A stretch of DNA of 64,000 nucleotides from Tidjanibacter massiliensis (GCF_900104605.1 NZ_LT629960.1:124001-188000); one strand, 5' to 3'. Counted from the stretch's first letter, positions 16,394 through 25,805 are shown. The notes: generated by a model from the letters alone, not told the origin. Numbers and translations are program-made.

Positions 16394-16478
16394 CGTTTGA
16401 ATTGGGAACACCAAGCAGTTTGACTTGCGGCGGCCCTTCCGCAGGGGACGGGGCACCGGTAATTAACTTGTTTTATTT

Positions 16479-17201
16479 ATGGCCACTAAATCCACGAACG
16501 CTAATTCTAAACCCAGGAAAGGGGAACATGTAGACCCGGAACAGAAAATCGAGACCGCTCTCGATAAGACCGAACTGTTTTTCCAGAAATATACCAAGCA
16601 GCTGCTTACGGGACTGCTCGTAGTGGTGATTGTCGTGGGCGGCTATTTCGCTTACGAATACCTCGTGAAGAGGCCCCGTGCCGTCAAGGCCGCCGAGATG
16701 ATGTTCGTTGCCGAACAGCTTTTCGCAGCAGAGGACTATACGGCCGCACTCGAGGGCGACGGCAGCAATGCAGGTTTTCTCGACGTCGTTTCACAGTACG
16801 GCGCCACCCGTCCGGGACGTCTCGCGGCCCACTATGCCGGCGTGTGCTACATGAAGCTCGGCGATTTCGATGCGGCAATGGAGTACCTCAACAAATACAA
16901 GAAGGTAAAAGGAGCGCCTGGCGTGATAATCAACGCGCAGAACTTTGGACTCAAGGGCGACATCTGCGTCGAACGCGGCGATTACGCCAAGGCCGAGGTG
17001 CTGTATGCCCAGGCTGCGGATGCTGCCGACAATGTGCTCTCCACTCCTTATTATCTCCGCAAACTTGCCTTCGTATATGCCGAACTCGGCAGGATGGAGG
17101 AGGCTGTGAATGTCTGCGAACGCATCAAGACGGAGTACGCTTCGAGCCTTGAGGCGAGAGATATCGACAAACTTATCGGGGAGTTCGAACAGGCCCGATA
17201 G
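16479..17201 (+). CDS. Membrane-anchored TPR protein (YfgM-like)
   Basis: A 240-residue protein. A charged N-terminal stretch (residues 1-43) precedes a single transmembrane helix (LLTGLLVVVIVVGGYFAYEYL, about 44-64). Tetratricopeptide-like helix pairs follow (AAHYAGVCYMKLGDFDAAMEYLNKY; LKGDICVERGDYAKAEVLYAQAA; RKLAFVYAELGRMEEAVNVCERI). The layout resembles YfgM, a periplasmic-facing TPR protein associated with the Sec translocon, but that specific role is inference. It lies 129 bp upstream of ribH, a common Bacteroidota neighbourhood. Confidence 0.75.
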   Translation: MATKSTNANSKPRKGEHVDPEQKIETALDKTELFFQKYTKQLLTGLLVVVIVVGGYFAYEYLVKRPRAVKAAEMMFVAEQLFAAEDYTAALEGDGSNAGFLDVVSQYGATRPGRLAAHYAGVCYMKLGDFDAAMEYLNKYKKVKGAPGVIINAQNFGLKGDICVERGDYAKAEVLYAQAADAADNVLSTPYYLRKLAFVYAELGRMEEAVNVCERIKTEYASSLEARDIDKLIGEFEQAR

Positions 17202-17330
17202 CAGCTTCCGTGGTGGAAGACAAAATGAACAGGCTGTACGGCGCAAGCGGCAGCCTGTTTGCATTCGCGTGCTGGATACGGAGACGAGACCTGCGGCGAT
17301 ATGCGGACTGAAAACAATACGATTTGAACT

Positions 17331-17852
17331 ATGGCGACCAAAAACCTTTCACATTTTGAGGCACCGCTCCCTTCTGCGGCCGATATGAAATTCGGCATTG
17401 TCGTTTCGGAGTGGAATCCGGAAGTAACCAACGCACTGCGGGACGGAGCCGTGAGGACGCTGCGCGAATGCGGATGCAGCGACGAGAACATCATCGTACG
17501 ATACGTGCCGGGCACGTTTGAACTCCCCATGGGAGCGCGTTTCTTTGCGGAACATACCGATGTGGACGGCGTGATTGCGCTCGGCTGCGTGGTAAAGGGC
17601 GAGACGCCGCACTTCGATTACGTCTGCCTCGGAGCGACGAAGGGTATCAGCGATGTCATGCTGGAGTGGGATATGCCGGTGGCGTTCGGCGTATTGACCA
17701 CCCTCGACCAGCAGCAGGCGCTTGACCGGGCCGGCGGTCGGTTGGGCAACAAGGGAGACGAGGCCGCGGTGGCTGCTGTCAAAATGGTAAGGTTGCAGCG
17801 CGAGTTCGAACTCTCTGCGGAGGCGAGTATGAATCCCCGCAATGTGAACTGA
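17331..17852 (+). CDS. ribH: 6,7-dimethyl-8-ribityllumazine synthase
   Basis: Condenses 5-amino-6-ribitylaminouracil with 3,4-dihydroxy-2-butanone 4-phosphate to give lumazine in riboflavin synthesis. The enzyme forms pentamers or a 60-mer capsid. The 173-residue protein contains the substrate-binding SEWNPEV (residues about 26-32), [23 protein letters not shown] with the catalytic His, FGVLTT and [10 protein letters not shown]. All expected residues are present and the length is normal for Bacteroidota. A very long perfect hairpin follows 14 bp after the stop. Confidence 0.97.
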   Translation: MATKNLSHFEAPLPSAADMKFGIVVSEWNPEVTNALRDGAVRTLRECGCSDENIIVRYVPGTFELPMGARFFAEHTDVDGVIALGCVVKGETPHFDYVCLGATKGISDVMLEWDMPVAFGVLTTLDQQQALDRAGGRLGNKGDEAAVAAVKMVRLQREFELSAEASMNPRNVN

Positions 17853-17866
17853 CGGATATTGGCAGC

Positions 17867-17920
17867 CGGTGGGACAGATAAGGGGACGCGTTGATACGCG
17901 TCCCCTTATCTGTCCCACCG
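17867..17920. terminator. Perfect 24-bp hairpin between convergent genes
   Basis: Positions 17867-17890 are the exact reverse complement of 17897-17920, around a TTGATA loop. It is between ribH (plus) and the DUF4252 gene (minus), so it can serve both. No T-tract is present. Confidence 0.7.
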
Positions 17921-18020
17921 GGAAACCGCTCGTATCCCGATACGGCGGGATATTTTCTTGCGACCGCCGCTGCGGAACCTGTCTGGCCGCCCGGCCAGTT
18001 GCCTCAGGCCGGCCGTCCGG

Positions 18021-18494
18021 TCAGGGTATGGAGATGCCAGGGCCCGTGATGCGGGAAATCTGGCTGATGTTGAGGTCATAGCCGTCGAGCAGCATGACGA
18101 TGTGTTCCGTTCCGTCGTAAACGTTCATCACCACTTCCGTCGTATGCCCCTCCTCCTGCCGGATGAAAAACTCTACGCTTTGGCTGCCGTCATGTACGGC
18201 ACTGACCGTTGCGTATTCCCCGCTTTGGAGCACCGCTTTGACCTCCTCGGCGAATACCTTGTTGCCGGTCTCCGCCACGATGATAATCATTCGGTTTACG
18301 TTATTCAGTCCGGGCGCTCCGGAATCGGTGCCGTCGGCGTCATTGATGGCCCGAAACATTTCGCCCGCCATCTCTACCGTGGTATATCCTTCGCAGCCCG
18401 AATATTTCTCATACAGCTTCATGAAGCCGTCCGTCTGTCCGTAGGAGAGCAGTGGGCAGCAGCAGAGGGCCGTCAGTATCAATAACTTTTTCAT
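18021..18494 (-). CDS. DUF4252 domain protein
   Basis: A 157-residue exported protein. Residues 1-19 are a signal peptide ending SYGQ. The remainder fits DUF4252 proteins, which are Bacteroidota-specific and of unknown function: FMKLYEKYSGCEGYTTVEMAGEMF near the N-terminus and a C-terminal NISQISRI segment. It is the fourth gene of a run led by an ECF sigma factor and its likely anti-sigma factor, so it is probably a member of their regulon. It begins 37 bp after the outer-membrane barrel gene. Confidence 0.75.
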   Translation of the reverse strand: MKKLLILTALCCCPLLSYGQTDGFMKLYEKYSGCEGYTTVEMAGEMFRAINDADGTDSGAPGLNNVNRMIIIVAETGNKVFAEEVKAVLQSGEYATVSAVHDGSQSVEFFIRQEEGHTTEVVMNVYDGTEHIVMLLDGYDLNISQISRITGPGISIP

Positions 18495-18531
18495 GGTATC
18501 GTCCTTTTTGGTAAGGGGAGTTGATGCAGCG

Positions 18532-19398
18532 TCAGAAACCGAATCCGAGCCCGATGGTCATGGGCGATACGGCCGGTCCCTTGCCGTATTTGAACAGGTC
18601 TGTCACTCCGTAGTTGCAGTAGATGTAGAAGCCGTGGAAACCCGCCCGGGCGGTGATACCCGCATAAAATGGATTCATGTACATGCCGTAAGCCTTCTCC
18701 TTCGGAAACTTTATCTTCGTATGGCTGCCTATGCACACCCCGCCGTAAACGCCCAGCGACAGGTGGAACATGTCGGAACGGCCGATAGTGAATACGACCG
18801 GTACCTGAAGCGAGGAGGTGCTTAGTTTGGATTTTTTGTAACTCGGAGCAATGGCTTCGGGTACGAGCATGCCGTTCTGTTTCGTGAGCCTTACGTTCTG
18901 GGAGAAGACGTATTCGTTGAAGACGAGCTGGAGTGCCGCCGTGAGGGAGAGGTTTCGGGAGGCGTTGAGGTAGAGCGTCACATCGCTGAGCGAGAAGGCG
19001 AACTGAAGCGATTTGGCGTTGTTCAGGTCCATGAAGTCATACAGCCCGTCGGGCAGCGTACCGTACAGCGTGTAGTCCGGCCGTGGCAGTGTGTTGATGC
19101 CCAGCTCGAAGAAGGATTGGAAGTCTGAGTCGCCGAATGCCGCAGCCCGTCGTTTCGGCGGAACGGGAGCGCCTGCGGTACGTTCCCGGCCGTTGTCATT
19201 CATGACTATTTCGACCGACGCCACCCGCACCACGATGCGTCCGTCGTCGGGCTGTCGTATATCGACGACCCGTTCTCCGTCGGGATTCGTTATCACTACT
19301 TGTCTCCTGTCGCCGGTAACCGTGTGCTGGGCCTCTGCCGTTTCGATATCCATGACCGCAGATACCAGTACGGCGAGTAAAAAAGCAAACCTTTTCAT
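18532..19398 (-). CDS. Outer-membrane beta-barrel protein
   Basis: A 288-residue exported protein with a signal peptide (residues 1-23, ending AEAQ). A charged region to about residue 95 is followed by a series of amphipathic strands (SLQFAFSLSDVTLYLNA; MFHLSLGVYGGVCIG; GFHGFYIYCNYGVTDLF). It closes with a strand ending in Phe (MTIGLGFGF), typical of barrel assembly signals. It resembles PorT-like small barrels of Bacteroidota. No substrate or partner can be named. The gene order places it under the ECF sigma factor at 20125-20634. Confidence 0.65.
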   Translation of the reverse strand: MKRFAFLLAVLVSAVMDIETAEAQHTVTGDRRQVVITNPDGERVVDIRQPDDGRIVVRVASVEIVMNDNGRERTAGAPVPPKRRAAAFGDSDFQSFFELGINTLPRPDYTLYGTLPDGLYDFMDLNNAKSLQFAFSLSDVTLYLNASRNLSLTAALQLVFNEYVFSQNVRLTKQNGMLVPEAIAPSYKKSKLSTSSLQVPVVFTIGRSDMFHLSLGVYGGVCIGSHTKIKFPKEKAYGMYMNPFYAGITARAGFHGFYIYCNYGVTDLFKYGKGPAVSPMTIGLGFGF

Positions 19399-19541
19399 GG
19401 GAATATATATTGTTTATAATTTATAGTTACCTTTATATGACCCCGTATGTGTCCGGGATTGCTGTGTTGTCGTATCTGTCGGGAAAGCTGCCGTCGTATG
19501 ACGGGAAGAGGTTGCGTACGGCCGCAGGGATGTGTAGTCTG

Positions 19542-20138
19542 TCACTCCCTCCGGGGTGCAGGACCCGCGGGTTGTTCCTGGCTGTCGACCTCTTCCGCGG
19601 CCTTTTTCACATGTTCCATGATGTTCCTTGCCGTTCGGAGGGCGTCCAGCGACCGGCCCGCTTCTCTGATTGCATCCGCCCCTGTCGCTGTGGAGTGTAC
19701 CCCGGCTTTCAGCAATCTTTCCGCCATATTGACCTGGCGGAGAGCGATGTCTATGTCGGTGACAGGCTCGCCGTTGAGGTAGCAGTAGATTTCCGTATTT
19801 TCTCTGCGGTCGGAGAGGTAGAGTGTACAGAGGACGGCGACGGCTGCTGCGACGGTCGTGAGGAGCGCGGCAAGACGGACACGCCGGCCTTGCCGGGGAT
19901 GGCATTCGGCTTCACCTTCTGTCCGCCGGAGGAGACGTTCGGAGAGCAAGGCATCCGTGAAGCTGCAGGTATCTGCGGCCGTTGTCGCGAAGGCGCCGAA
20001 CATGGCCTTCGCGTATGCCAGGTCGGCCGGTACCGTGTCGCGGGCGAAGAATTCCCGCAGCTCCTGTTCCTGTGCGTCGGTTGTCGCTCCGTCGAAGTAG
20101 AGGGCGAGCAATCGTCTTATCTCTTTATCCGATGCCAT
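19542..20138 (-). CDS. Probable anti-sigma factor
   Basis: A 198-residue single-pass membrane protein. The N-terminal cytoplasmic part (residues 1-85) begins MASDKEIRRLLALYFDGATTDAQEQELREFF. Such a helical zinc-less anti-sigma start is common in Bacteroidota FecR/anti-sigma proteins. One transmembrane helix (LAALLTTVAAAVAVLCTLYL, about 89-108) and a periplasmic C-terminal domain follow. It overlaps the sigma-factor gene by 14 bp, a typical arrangement for a sigma/anti-sigma pair. No named family is certain, so the role is inferred from position and topology. Confidence 0.65.
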   Translation of the reverse strand: MASDKEIRRLLALYFDGATTDAQEQELREFFARDTVPADLAYAKAMFGAFATTAADTCSFTDALLSERLLRRTEGEAECHPRQGRRVRLAALLTTVAAAVAVLCTLYLSDRRENTEIYCYLNGEPVTDIDIALRQVNMAERLLKAGVHSTATGADAIREAGRSLDALRTARNIMEHVKKAAEEVDSQEQPAGPAPRRE

Positions 20139-20634
20139 AATCCATTATTGCTTTGAATCTCTCTCTGACCCTCTTGCGGGCCCTTGACAACAGTACCCGG
20201 ACGGTTGGCCCTTCCATGCCCACTATCTCTGCGATGCGGTCGATATCGTAGTTCTCTATGTCGCGCAGATGCATGATGGTGCGCTGTTTTTCCGGCAGCG
20301 TTTCCATTGCCCTGCGGAGCAGTTCGTGCGTGTCGAGATGGTCTGTCGCCCATTCCTGTGCCGCGTTGTCCGTTTCGTTGCGGAGCATGCCGAGTTTCTC
20401 TTGTTTCGTCCGCCGGCTGCGGAGTCTGTCGTAACAGAGGTTGCGGACGCTGACCATGACGAAAGCCTCCAGATTCGTACAGCCGTCCAGCGAACCGCGG
20501 CTTTTCCATAGCTTTTCGAAAACGTCCTGCGTGACATCTTCGGCCTCGGATACGTCCGACAGGATAGCCCGTGCGAAACGGAATATCTTGTCTTTCAGTG
20601 GTATGAGGCGTGCAGCGAACTCTGCTTGGTCCAT
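20125..20634 (-). CDS. ECF-type RNA polymerase sigma factor
   Basis: A 169-residue extracytoplasmic-function sigma factor. Region 2 includes FRFARAILSDVSEAEDVTQDVFEKLW (about residues 18-43) and AFVMVSVRNLCYDRLR. Region 4 is LPEKQRTIMHLRDIENYDIDRIAEIVGMEGPTVRVLLSRARKRVRE. The start at 20634 (MDQAEFAARL) is preferred over an upstream in-frame Met that would add 22 poorly conserved residues. The next three genes (anti-sigma, barrel, DUF4252) look like its operon. Confidence 0.9.
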   Translation of the reverse strand: MDQAEFAARLIPLKDKIFRFARAILSDVSEAEDVTQDVFEKLWKSRGSLDGCTNLEAFVMVSVRNLCYDRLRSRRTKQEKLGMLRNETDNAAQEWATDHLDTHELLRRAMETLPEKQRTIMHLRDIENYDIDRIAEIVGMEGPTVRVLLSRARKRVRERFKAIMDYGIG

Positions 20635-20915
20635 AAACTCCGGTCGAGGCCTTTTCCTTGCGTCTATATCAAAGACGTCGGACGGGGACGAATATAACAC
20701 CGTCTCCGGAAAAAACGGTCTTTTCTTGCGAATTTCGGACAGGAAACGACGGTATAGGCAGATTTTATCCGGTCATTGAAATTATTGATTGGTAAATGGT
20801 TGCTTTTTCGCTGCGATTCCGGCCTGCCTGCGGGAAAACCGTTGCGGATGGTATGGATTTTGCCGTATCTGACATAAACAGAAAAAAACATGTTACACTT
20901 AATATCAATAACGTT
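20635..20915. other. Divergent intergenic region between sigma factor and sodB
   Basis: About 280 bp separating the leftward sigma operon from sodB. I see no clear TAnnTTTG box in either orientation and no reading frame worth calling. Promoters of both units should lie here. Confidence 0.3.
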
Positions 20916-21491
20916 ATGACACATAAAATGCCGGAACTGCCCTACGCGAAAGATGCGTTGGAGCCCCATATCAGCAGGGAGACGATAGAATACCATTACG
21001 GAAAGCATCTGCAGGCTTACGTGGATAACCTCAACAAGCTCATCCCCGGTACGGAGTATGAGGATGTATCGCTGGAGGAGATTATTCGTCGGGCTGAAGG
21101 GCCGATTTTCAACAACGGCGCGCAGGTGTGGAACCACACCTTTTACTTCAATACCTTCTCGCCGAAGCCGCAGGAGAAACCGGAGGGAAAGCTGCTGGAT
21201 GCGTTGGAGAAGAAATACGGTTCTTTCGATAGTTTCAAGGCCGAATTCGAGAAGAAGGCTACCGGACTGTTCGGGTCGGGTTGGACATGGCTGGTGAAGG
21301 ACGCGTCGGGTGCGCTCGATATCGTGAATGAATCCAATGCCGGTAATCCGATAAGAAACGGCCGGACACCGCTCATGGTGATGGACGTATGGGAACATGC
21401 CTACTATATCGACTATCGCAATCGCCGGGCCGATTCGGTCAAAGCCACCTGGCATGTCATCGACTGGAAAAAGGTCGGAGAGCGGTTTTAG
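20916..21491 (+). CDS. sodB: Superoxide dismutase [Fe/Mn]
   Basis: Converts superoxide to oxygen and peroxide. The 191-residue protein has the metal ligands in context: H in EYHYGKHLQAYV, H in QVWNHTFYF, D and H in MDVWEHAYYIDY. The Gln in FNNGAQVWNH sits where iron-type enzymes have it. The GSGWTWLV segment is conserved. Cambialistic (Fe or Mn) enzymes are known in related Bacteroidota, so metal use cannot be decided. Starts at 20916 (MTHKMPELPY) or 20928 (MPELPY) are both possible. Confidence 0.95.
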   Translation: MTHKMPELPYAKDALEPHISRETIEYHYGKHLQAYVDNLNKLIPGTEYEDVSLEEIIRRAEGPIFNNGAQVWNHTFYFNTFSPKPQEKPEGKLLDALEKKYGSFDSFKAEFEKKATGLFGSGWTWLVKDASGALDIVNESNAGNPIRNGRTPLMVMDVWEHAYYIDYRNRRADSVKATWHVIDWKKVGERF

Positions 21492-21639
21492 GGCTGTGGC
21501 ATAACATAAACATAAAAGAGGGGAACGCCGTTTGTGCGCTGCCCCCTTTTTGCATGTGTCGTGTCGTTGTGGCGAGAGGAGAGGGTTGTCTGCTGTCGGG
21601 GACATCGTGTGTCTCTACGGTCCGGAAACGGAGACGACG

Positions 21640-21668
21640 AAAAGGCAGGAGAATTTCTCCTGCCTTTT
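21640..21668. terminator. Bidirectional terminator between sodB and tpiA
   Basis: A perfect 13-bp stem (21640-21652 with 21656-21668) and a 3-nt loop, with A/T tails on both sides, placed between convergent genes. Confidence 0.8.
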
Positions 21669-21694
21669 CTGTCATTCGCAGTTCGCCCGGGGCT

Positions 21695-22447
21695 TTAGAA
21701 CGATTGGCCTATTCGGATGAACGAATCCGCTTCGAGGGCCGCTCCGCCGATGAGACCGCCGTCCACATCGGGTTTTGCGAAGAGTTCCTGGGCGTTGGAG
21801 GGTTTGCACGAGCCGCCGTAGAGTATCGGGGTGGCGTCGGCGGCAGCGCCGAATTTTTCGGCCAGCGTCCGACGGATGTGGGCGTGCATCTCTTCAGCCT
21901 GTTCCGATGTAGCCGTTTTGCCGGTACCTATCGCCCATACGGGTTCGTAGGCTACGACGAGCGAGGTGAACTGTTCGGGTGTCAGGTTATAGACCACCTC
22001 CCGGAGCTGTGCCCCGACGATGTCGAAGTGCCGGCCCGCTTCGCGTTCTTCGAGCTTTTCGCCCACGCAGTATATCGGAATGAGGTTGTTGGTGTATGCC
22101 ATGGCGAGTTTCCGGTTGAGCGTGGCACTCGTTTCACCGTAGTATTCGCGCCTTTCCGAGTGGCCGAGGATGACGTACTCCACGCCGAGTGCGGCCAGCA
22201 TGGCGGCCGATACTTCGCCCGTGTAGGCTCCCTTCTCCTCGGCGGCACAGTTCTGCGCACCGACCGCTACGCCTTTGCCGCGCGTAGCCTTCACCACCTC
22301 GCTGAGGTGGGTGAACGGCGGACAGACGATGAGTTCCACGCTGCTGTCCGTTTCGTGGCGCCTGGCTGCGACGGCCTTGGCCAGTTCCACTCCCTCTGCG
22401 GGCAGGGTATTCATTTTCCAGTTGCCCGCAACGATTTTTTTTCTCAT
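21695..22447 (-). CDS. tpiA: Triosephosphate isomerase
   Basis: Interconverts dihydroxyacetone phosphate and glyceraldehyde 3-phosphate in glycolysis. The 250-residue protein has NWKMN (substrate Lys) at about residues 9-13, the catalytic His in ILGHSERR, the catalytic Glu in VVAYEPVWAIGTGKTA, and the phosphate-binding ILYGGSCKPSNA and GGLIGGAAL segments. The frame is open far upstream into lysS antisense-like sequence, but the family start MRKKIVAGNWK at 22447 is clear. It follows the lysS stop by 65 bp and is probably cotranscribed with it. Confidence 0.97.
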   Translation of the reverse strand: MRKKIVAGNWKMNTLPAEGVELAKAVAARRHETDSSVELIVCPPFTHLSEVVKATRGKGVAVGAQNCAAEEKGAYTGEVSAAMLAALGVEYVILGHSERREYYGETSATLNRKLAMAYTNNLIPIYCVGEKLEEREAGRHFDIVGAQLREVVYNLTPEQFTSLVVAYEPVWAIGTGKTATSEQAEEMHAHIRRTLAEKFGAAADATPILYGGSCKPSNAQELFAKPDVDGGLIGGAALEADSFIRIGQSF

Positions 22448-22512
22448 TATCCCAAGTTTTTGGTTTGTGATACGGTTTGAAGTTTCAGGAGTCTGCGGTG
22501 CCGGGGCGGCTG

Positions 22513-24234
22513 CTATTCCACCCACCCTTTCACCTCTTCCGCCGTGGGGTTCTTCAGCCCCAGCTTGTTCTTCTTGTTGAATCCGCACAGGTCGTTGAAC
22601 AGTTTCCCTGCCGAGAGTTTCTTCAGCGAATCGACGGTCAGGAATCCCATTTTGTGCAGTACCGGCACCCACTCCTCCGGAATGCCTTTTTCGACATACT
22701 TCTCCGGATTGTCTCGGACGACGCCCTTTTCGGGTTTCATTTGCGGAAAGAGCAGGACGTCCTGAATGGAGGGCTGGTTGGTCATGAACATCGTCAGGCG
22801 GTCGATGCCCATGCCCATACCCGAGGTGGGGGGCATGCCGTATTCGAGGGCGCGGACAAAGTCCATGTCGATGAACATCGCCTCGTCGTCGCCCTTCTCG
22901 CTCAGCCGGAGCTGCTCCTGGAAGCGGTCGAGCTGGTCTATCGGGTCGTTGAGTTCGGAGTAGGCGTTGCAGAGCTCCTTGCCGGCCACGAAGAGTTCGA
23001 ACCGTTCCGTCAGGTCGGGATTGTTGCGGTGGCGTTTCACCAGCGGCGACATCTCGATGGGGTAGTCCATGACGAAAGTGGGCTGAATGAGGTCGCGTTC
23101 GCAGTATTCGCCGAAGAGGGCGTCTATCAGCTTTCCCTTGCCCATTGTCTCGTCCGTTTCCACATGCAACCGGCGGCACGCTTCGCGCAGCTCCTCCTCG
23201 CTTTTGCCGGTAATGTCGAAACCGGTCTTCTCGCGGATGGCATCCGTCATCGTTATTCTGCGGAAAGGGCGGCGGAAGCTGACCTGCTGCCCCCATATTT
23301 CGAGTTCCGTGGTGCCGTTTACGGCGAGTGCCACCTGTTCGACCATCTCCTCGGTGAAGTCCATCATCCAGAGGTAATCCTTGTAGGTGACGTATATCTC
23401 CATCACCGTGAATTCGGGGTTGTGGGTGCGGTCCATTCCCTCGTTGCGGAAATCCTTGGCGAATTCATAGACACCGTTGAAGCCCCCCACGATGAGCCTC
23501 TTGAGGTAGAGTTCGTTGGCGATGCGCAGGTAGAGGTCCGTATCGAGCGTATTGTGGTGCGTGATGAAGGGACGTGCCGCAGCGCCGCCCGGTATGGGCT
23601 GCAGAATGGGGGTCTCTACCTCCAGGTAGCCGCGTTCGTCGAAGAAACGGCGCATGGTGGCGATGATTTTGGCCCGCTTGGCGAATACTTCCCGTACCTG
23701 CGGGTTCACCACAAGGTCCACATAGCGCTGACGGTAACGCGTGTCGGGGTCGGTGAAGGCATCGTATACCTTGCCGTCCTTCTCCTTGACCACCGGCAGC
23801 GGACGGATGGATTTGCCCAATACGGTGAGTTCGCGGCAGTGTACCGAGAGTTCACCCGTCTGGGTGATGAAAGCGAAGCCCTTCACGCCGACGAAGTCGC
23901 CGATGTCGAGCAGTTTTTTGAATACGGTATTGTAGAGGGTCGGGTCACCTTCGGGACAGATATCGTCGCGGCGGATGTACACCTGTATGCGGCCCGTGTG
24001 GTCCTGTAGTTCGAAGAAGGAGGCACTGCCCATGATGCGGCGCCCCATGATGCGGCCTGCGATGCTGACCTGCTGGAAGTTGCCTTTCTCCGGGTCGAAG
24101 TCTGCGGCTATTTCCGCAGCCGTGGCCGTGACGGGATATTCTGCGGCGGGATAGGGCTCGATACCGAGCTCCCGCAGTGCCGCCAGCGAATTGCGGCGCA
24201 GTTGTTCCTGTTCGCTGAGTTCGTTATATGACAT
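22513..24234 (-). CDS. lysS: Lysyl-tRNA synthetase, class II
   Basis: Charges tRNA-Lys. The 573-residue protein has an OB-fold anticodon-binding domain ([23 protein letters not shown]). The class II motif 2 is [15 protein letters not shown] and motif 3 is [30 protein letters not shown]. About 75 residues follow motif 3 ([27 protein letters not shown] to the end). Most LysS proteins stop near there, so this is a C-terminal extension, seen in other Bacteroidota LysS. The start at 24234 ([10 protein letters not shown]) agrees with the family and lies 35 bp from a promoter box. Confidence 0.96.
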   Translation of the reverse strand: MSYNELSEQEQLRRNSLAALRELGIEPYPAAEYPVTATAAEIAADFDPEKGNFQQVSIAGRIMGRRIMGSASFFELQDHTGRIQVYIRRDDICPEGDPTLYNTVFKKLLDIGDFVGVKGFAFITQTGELSVHCRELTVLGKSIRPLPVVKEKDGKVYDAFTDPDTRYRQRYVDLVVNPQVREVFAKRAKIIATMRRFFDERGYLEVETPILQPIPGGAAARPFITHHNTLDTDLYLRIANELYLKRLIVGGFNGVYEFAKDFRNEGMDRTHNPEFTVMEIYVTYKDYLWMMDFTEEMVEQVALAVNGTTELEIWGQQVSFRRPFRRITMTDAIREKTGFDITGKSEEELREACRRLHVETDETMGKGKLIDALFGEYCERDLIQPTFVMDYPIEMSPLVKRHRNNPDLTERFELFVAGKELCNAYSELNDPIDQLDRFQEQLRLSEKGDDEAMFIDMDFVRALEYGMPPTSGMGMGIDRLTMFMTNQPSIQDVLLFPQMKPEKGVVRDNPEKYVEKGIPEEWVPVLHKMGFLTVDSLKKLSAGKLFNDLCGFNKKNKLGLKNPTAEEVKGWVE

Positions 24235-24269
24235 GGCTGTTAATAATTTTCCGGGTGTTTCTCCAAAAC

Positions 24270-24298
24270 ACAAAATTAGGAAGAATTTCCCGCATTAC
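24270..24298 (-). promoter_or_regulatory. Promoter of lysS-tpiA
   Basis: The minus strand carries TAATTTTGT (24278-24270), a TAnnTTTG box, with a TTG about 21 bp further upstream as the -33 element. Confidence 0.6.
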
Positions 24299-24494
24299 GC
24301 AATTTGACTGGCGTATCGGGCGTTATATGGCAAATTTTTTGTCCCGCTACGGATAAAACGCGGGGAAAGACGGCGCTTTTCGGAACGTTTTCCCTATATT
24401 GCAGTACGGATGCCGTCTGTCGGCGGGGTTCTGGGATAACCGGGCCGAAGCGGACGGTTCCGTTCGTTTCCGGCAGGAAGCCGGATATGATTTA

Positions 24495-25511
24495 ATGATT
24501 CTGTTGATGATGAGGAGTTATTTCTGTATTGACCTGAAGGGAAAATCGCTGTTTCTCCCTTTTTTGGCGGCGTGGGCGGCGGCTGTCGGCGGAACGCTGC
24601 TTTTCCTCCGTTTTGCGGAGCGGTATGCGTCGCCCGAACCGTTGCTGGATTGGTCGTTCGCGGCCTTTGCGATGTGCTGCCTGCTGTTTGTTGTCGTGAT
24701 GCAGGCGGCCTGCTGTTTCGCCCTCTACTTTTTCGTGCGGGCTACGGCGGGCGGCATGGCGCTCTCCGGCGAGCGGTTCGAGGCCGACTACCCGCCCCGG
24801 CGTTATGCGGCACTCTGTACGAAGGGTATCCTGCTCGGTACGGTGACGCTGGGTGTCTACCTGCCCTGGTTCATCCGGGATGTGGTGCGTTATTTCGCCG
24901 AGGGGACTTCGTTCCGTTTCCATGCGCTGGAGTTCCGTGGAAGCGCTTCGGCCCTGTTCAGTTATGCGGTGCTTCTTTGCGTGGCTCCGGCTTTTGTCGT
25001 GTACTCGCTGGTGCCGGTCGTGATGATGCGGGCTTCGGCCGGGACGGAGGGGATGTATGTGCTTTGCTGGTTCCTCTATATTTTGCTGCTGGCCTTCGTC
25101 TGTGTGTACAGGGCGGTGGCCGTGAAATGGTTCGTTGATTTCACTTACGGCGGCAAACGGTTGCTCTCGACGGTGTGCGGCTGGCGGGCCGGATGTTTCG
25201 TTTTTGGACAGGCTCTGCTTGTGTTGGTCACGCTGGGCCTCTATTATCCCATGGCCCTGCTTCGGGTGTGGCGGTATTATGTGGGGCGGCTGGTGCTCGG
25301 ACGGGAAGAGGTTGAAGACCGGTTCGGATTCACCATGCAGCCCGGCCGCAACTACCTGTTCGTCCTCGGACAACTGTTGCTGACGGTCGTGACGCTCGGA
25401 CTCTATTTCCCGTGGGCATACGCCCGTGTGGCCTCGCTTCTCGTGGGACGTTCCTATGTCGAGGTGCAGGAGGAGCGCGGCAGGGAGCCTATGCCGGAAT
25501 GTACCTTGTGA
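24495..25511 (+). CDS. DUF898 (YjgN-like) membrane protein
   Basis: A 338-residue polytopic membrane protein of the DUF898/YjgN family, whose function is unknown. Hydrophobic segments recur throughout. The family motif of a Gly/Leu-Tyr-Phe-Pro-Trp turn appears three times: VTLGVYLPWFIRDVVRYF, VTLGLYYPMALLRVWRYYVG and VTLGLYFPWAYARVASLLVG. This indicates internal repeats, each a membrane helix followed by a basic amphipathic segment. The start at 24495 (MILLMMRSYF) avoids a non-conserved 32-residue leader; an ATG at 24510 is also possible. It is divergent from lysS and appears monocistronic. Confidence 0.8.
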   Translation: MILLMMRSYFCIDLKGKSLFLPFLAAWAAAVGGTLLFLRFAERYASPEPLLDWSFAAFAMCCLLFVVVMQAACCFALYFFVRATAGGMALSGERFEADYPPRRYAALCTKGILLGTVTLGVYLPWFIRDVVRYFAEGTSFRFHALEFRGSASALFSYAVLLCVAPAFVVYSLVPVVMMRASAGTEGMYVLCWFLYILLLAFVCVYRAVAVKWFVDFTYGGKRLLSTVCGWRAGCFVFGQALLVLVTLGLYYPMALLRVWRYYVGRLVLGREEVEDRFGFTMQPGRNYLFVLGQLLLTVVTLGLYFPWAYARVASLLVGRSYVEVQEERGREPMPECTL

Positions 25512-25637
25512 CGCTCCTGTCGGCGGTCCGGCTGACAGTCATCATGGATTTGTATCGGCAGAAGGGAAGTTGGCACATAATTTGTTTAAATATAAATGTC
25601 GATTTCTTCGGTGCGACGGCCTTGAAAAAGCCGAAAA

Positions 25638-25663
25638 GCGGATAATAAATTCGGATTATCCGC
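25638..25663. terminator. Hairpin after the DUF898 gene
   Basis: A 9-bp perfect stem (25638-25646 with 25655-25663) in the otherwise gene-free 25512-25805 interval. No T-run follows directly. Confidence 0.4.
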
Positions 25664-25736
25664 GTTTCCATACCGAAGACAATCCGTAAAGGTTTCTTCA
25701 TTTATTTAAGTTTGGGTTAGTAGTTTTGGGTGTTAT

Positions 25737-25785
25737 CCCCAAAAAAACAGGAGGCAATCGCGAAGATTCCCTCCTTGTTTTTTTA
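25737..25785 (-). terminator. Probable terminator of the rlmH operon
   Basis: A poly-A tract with ACAGGAG at about 25740-25753 pairs, with a one-base bulge, to CTCCTTG with poly-T at about 25770-25785. On the minus strand the stem ends in a T-run, suiting the leftward rlmH gene that stops at 25806. Confidence 0.55.
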
Positions 25786-25805
25786 TGTTTGCCGCCTTTG
25801 TCTCC

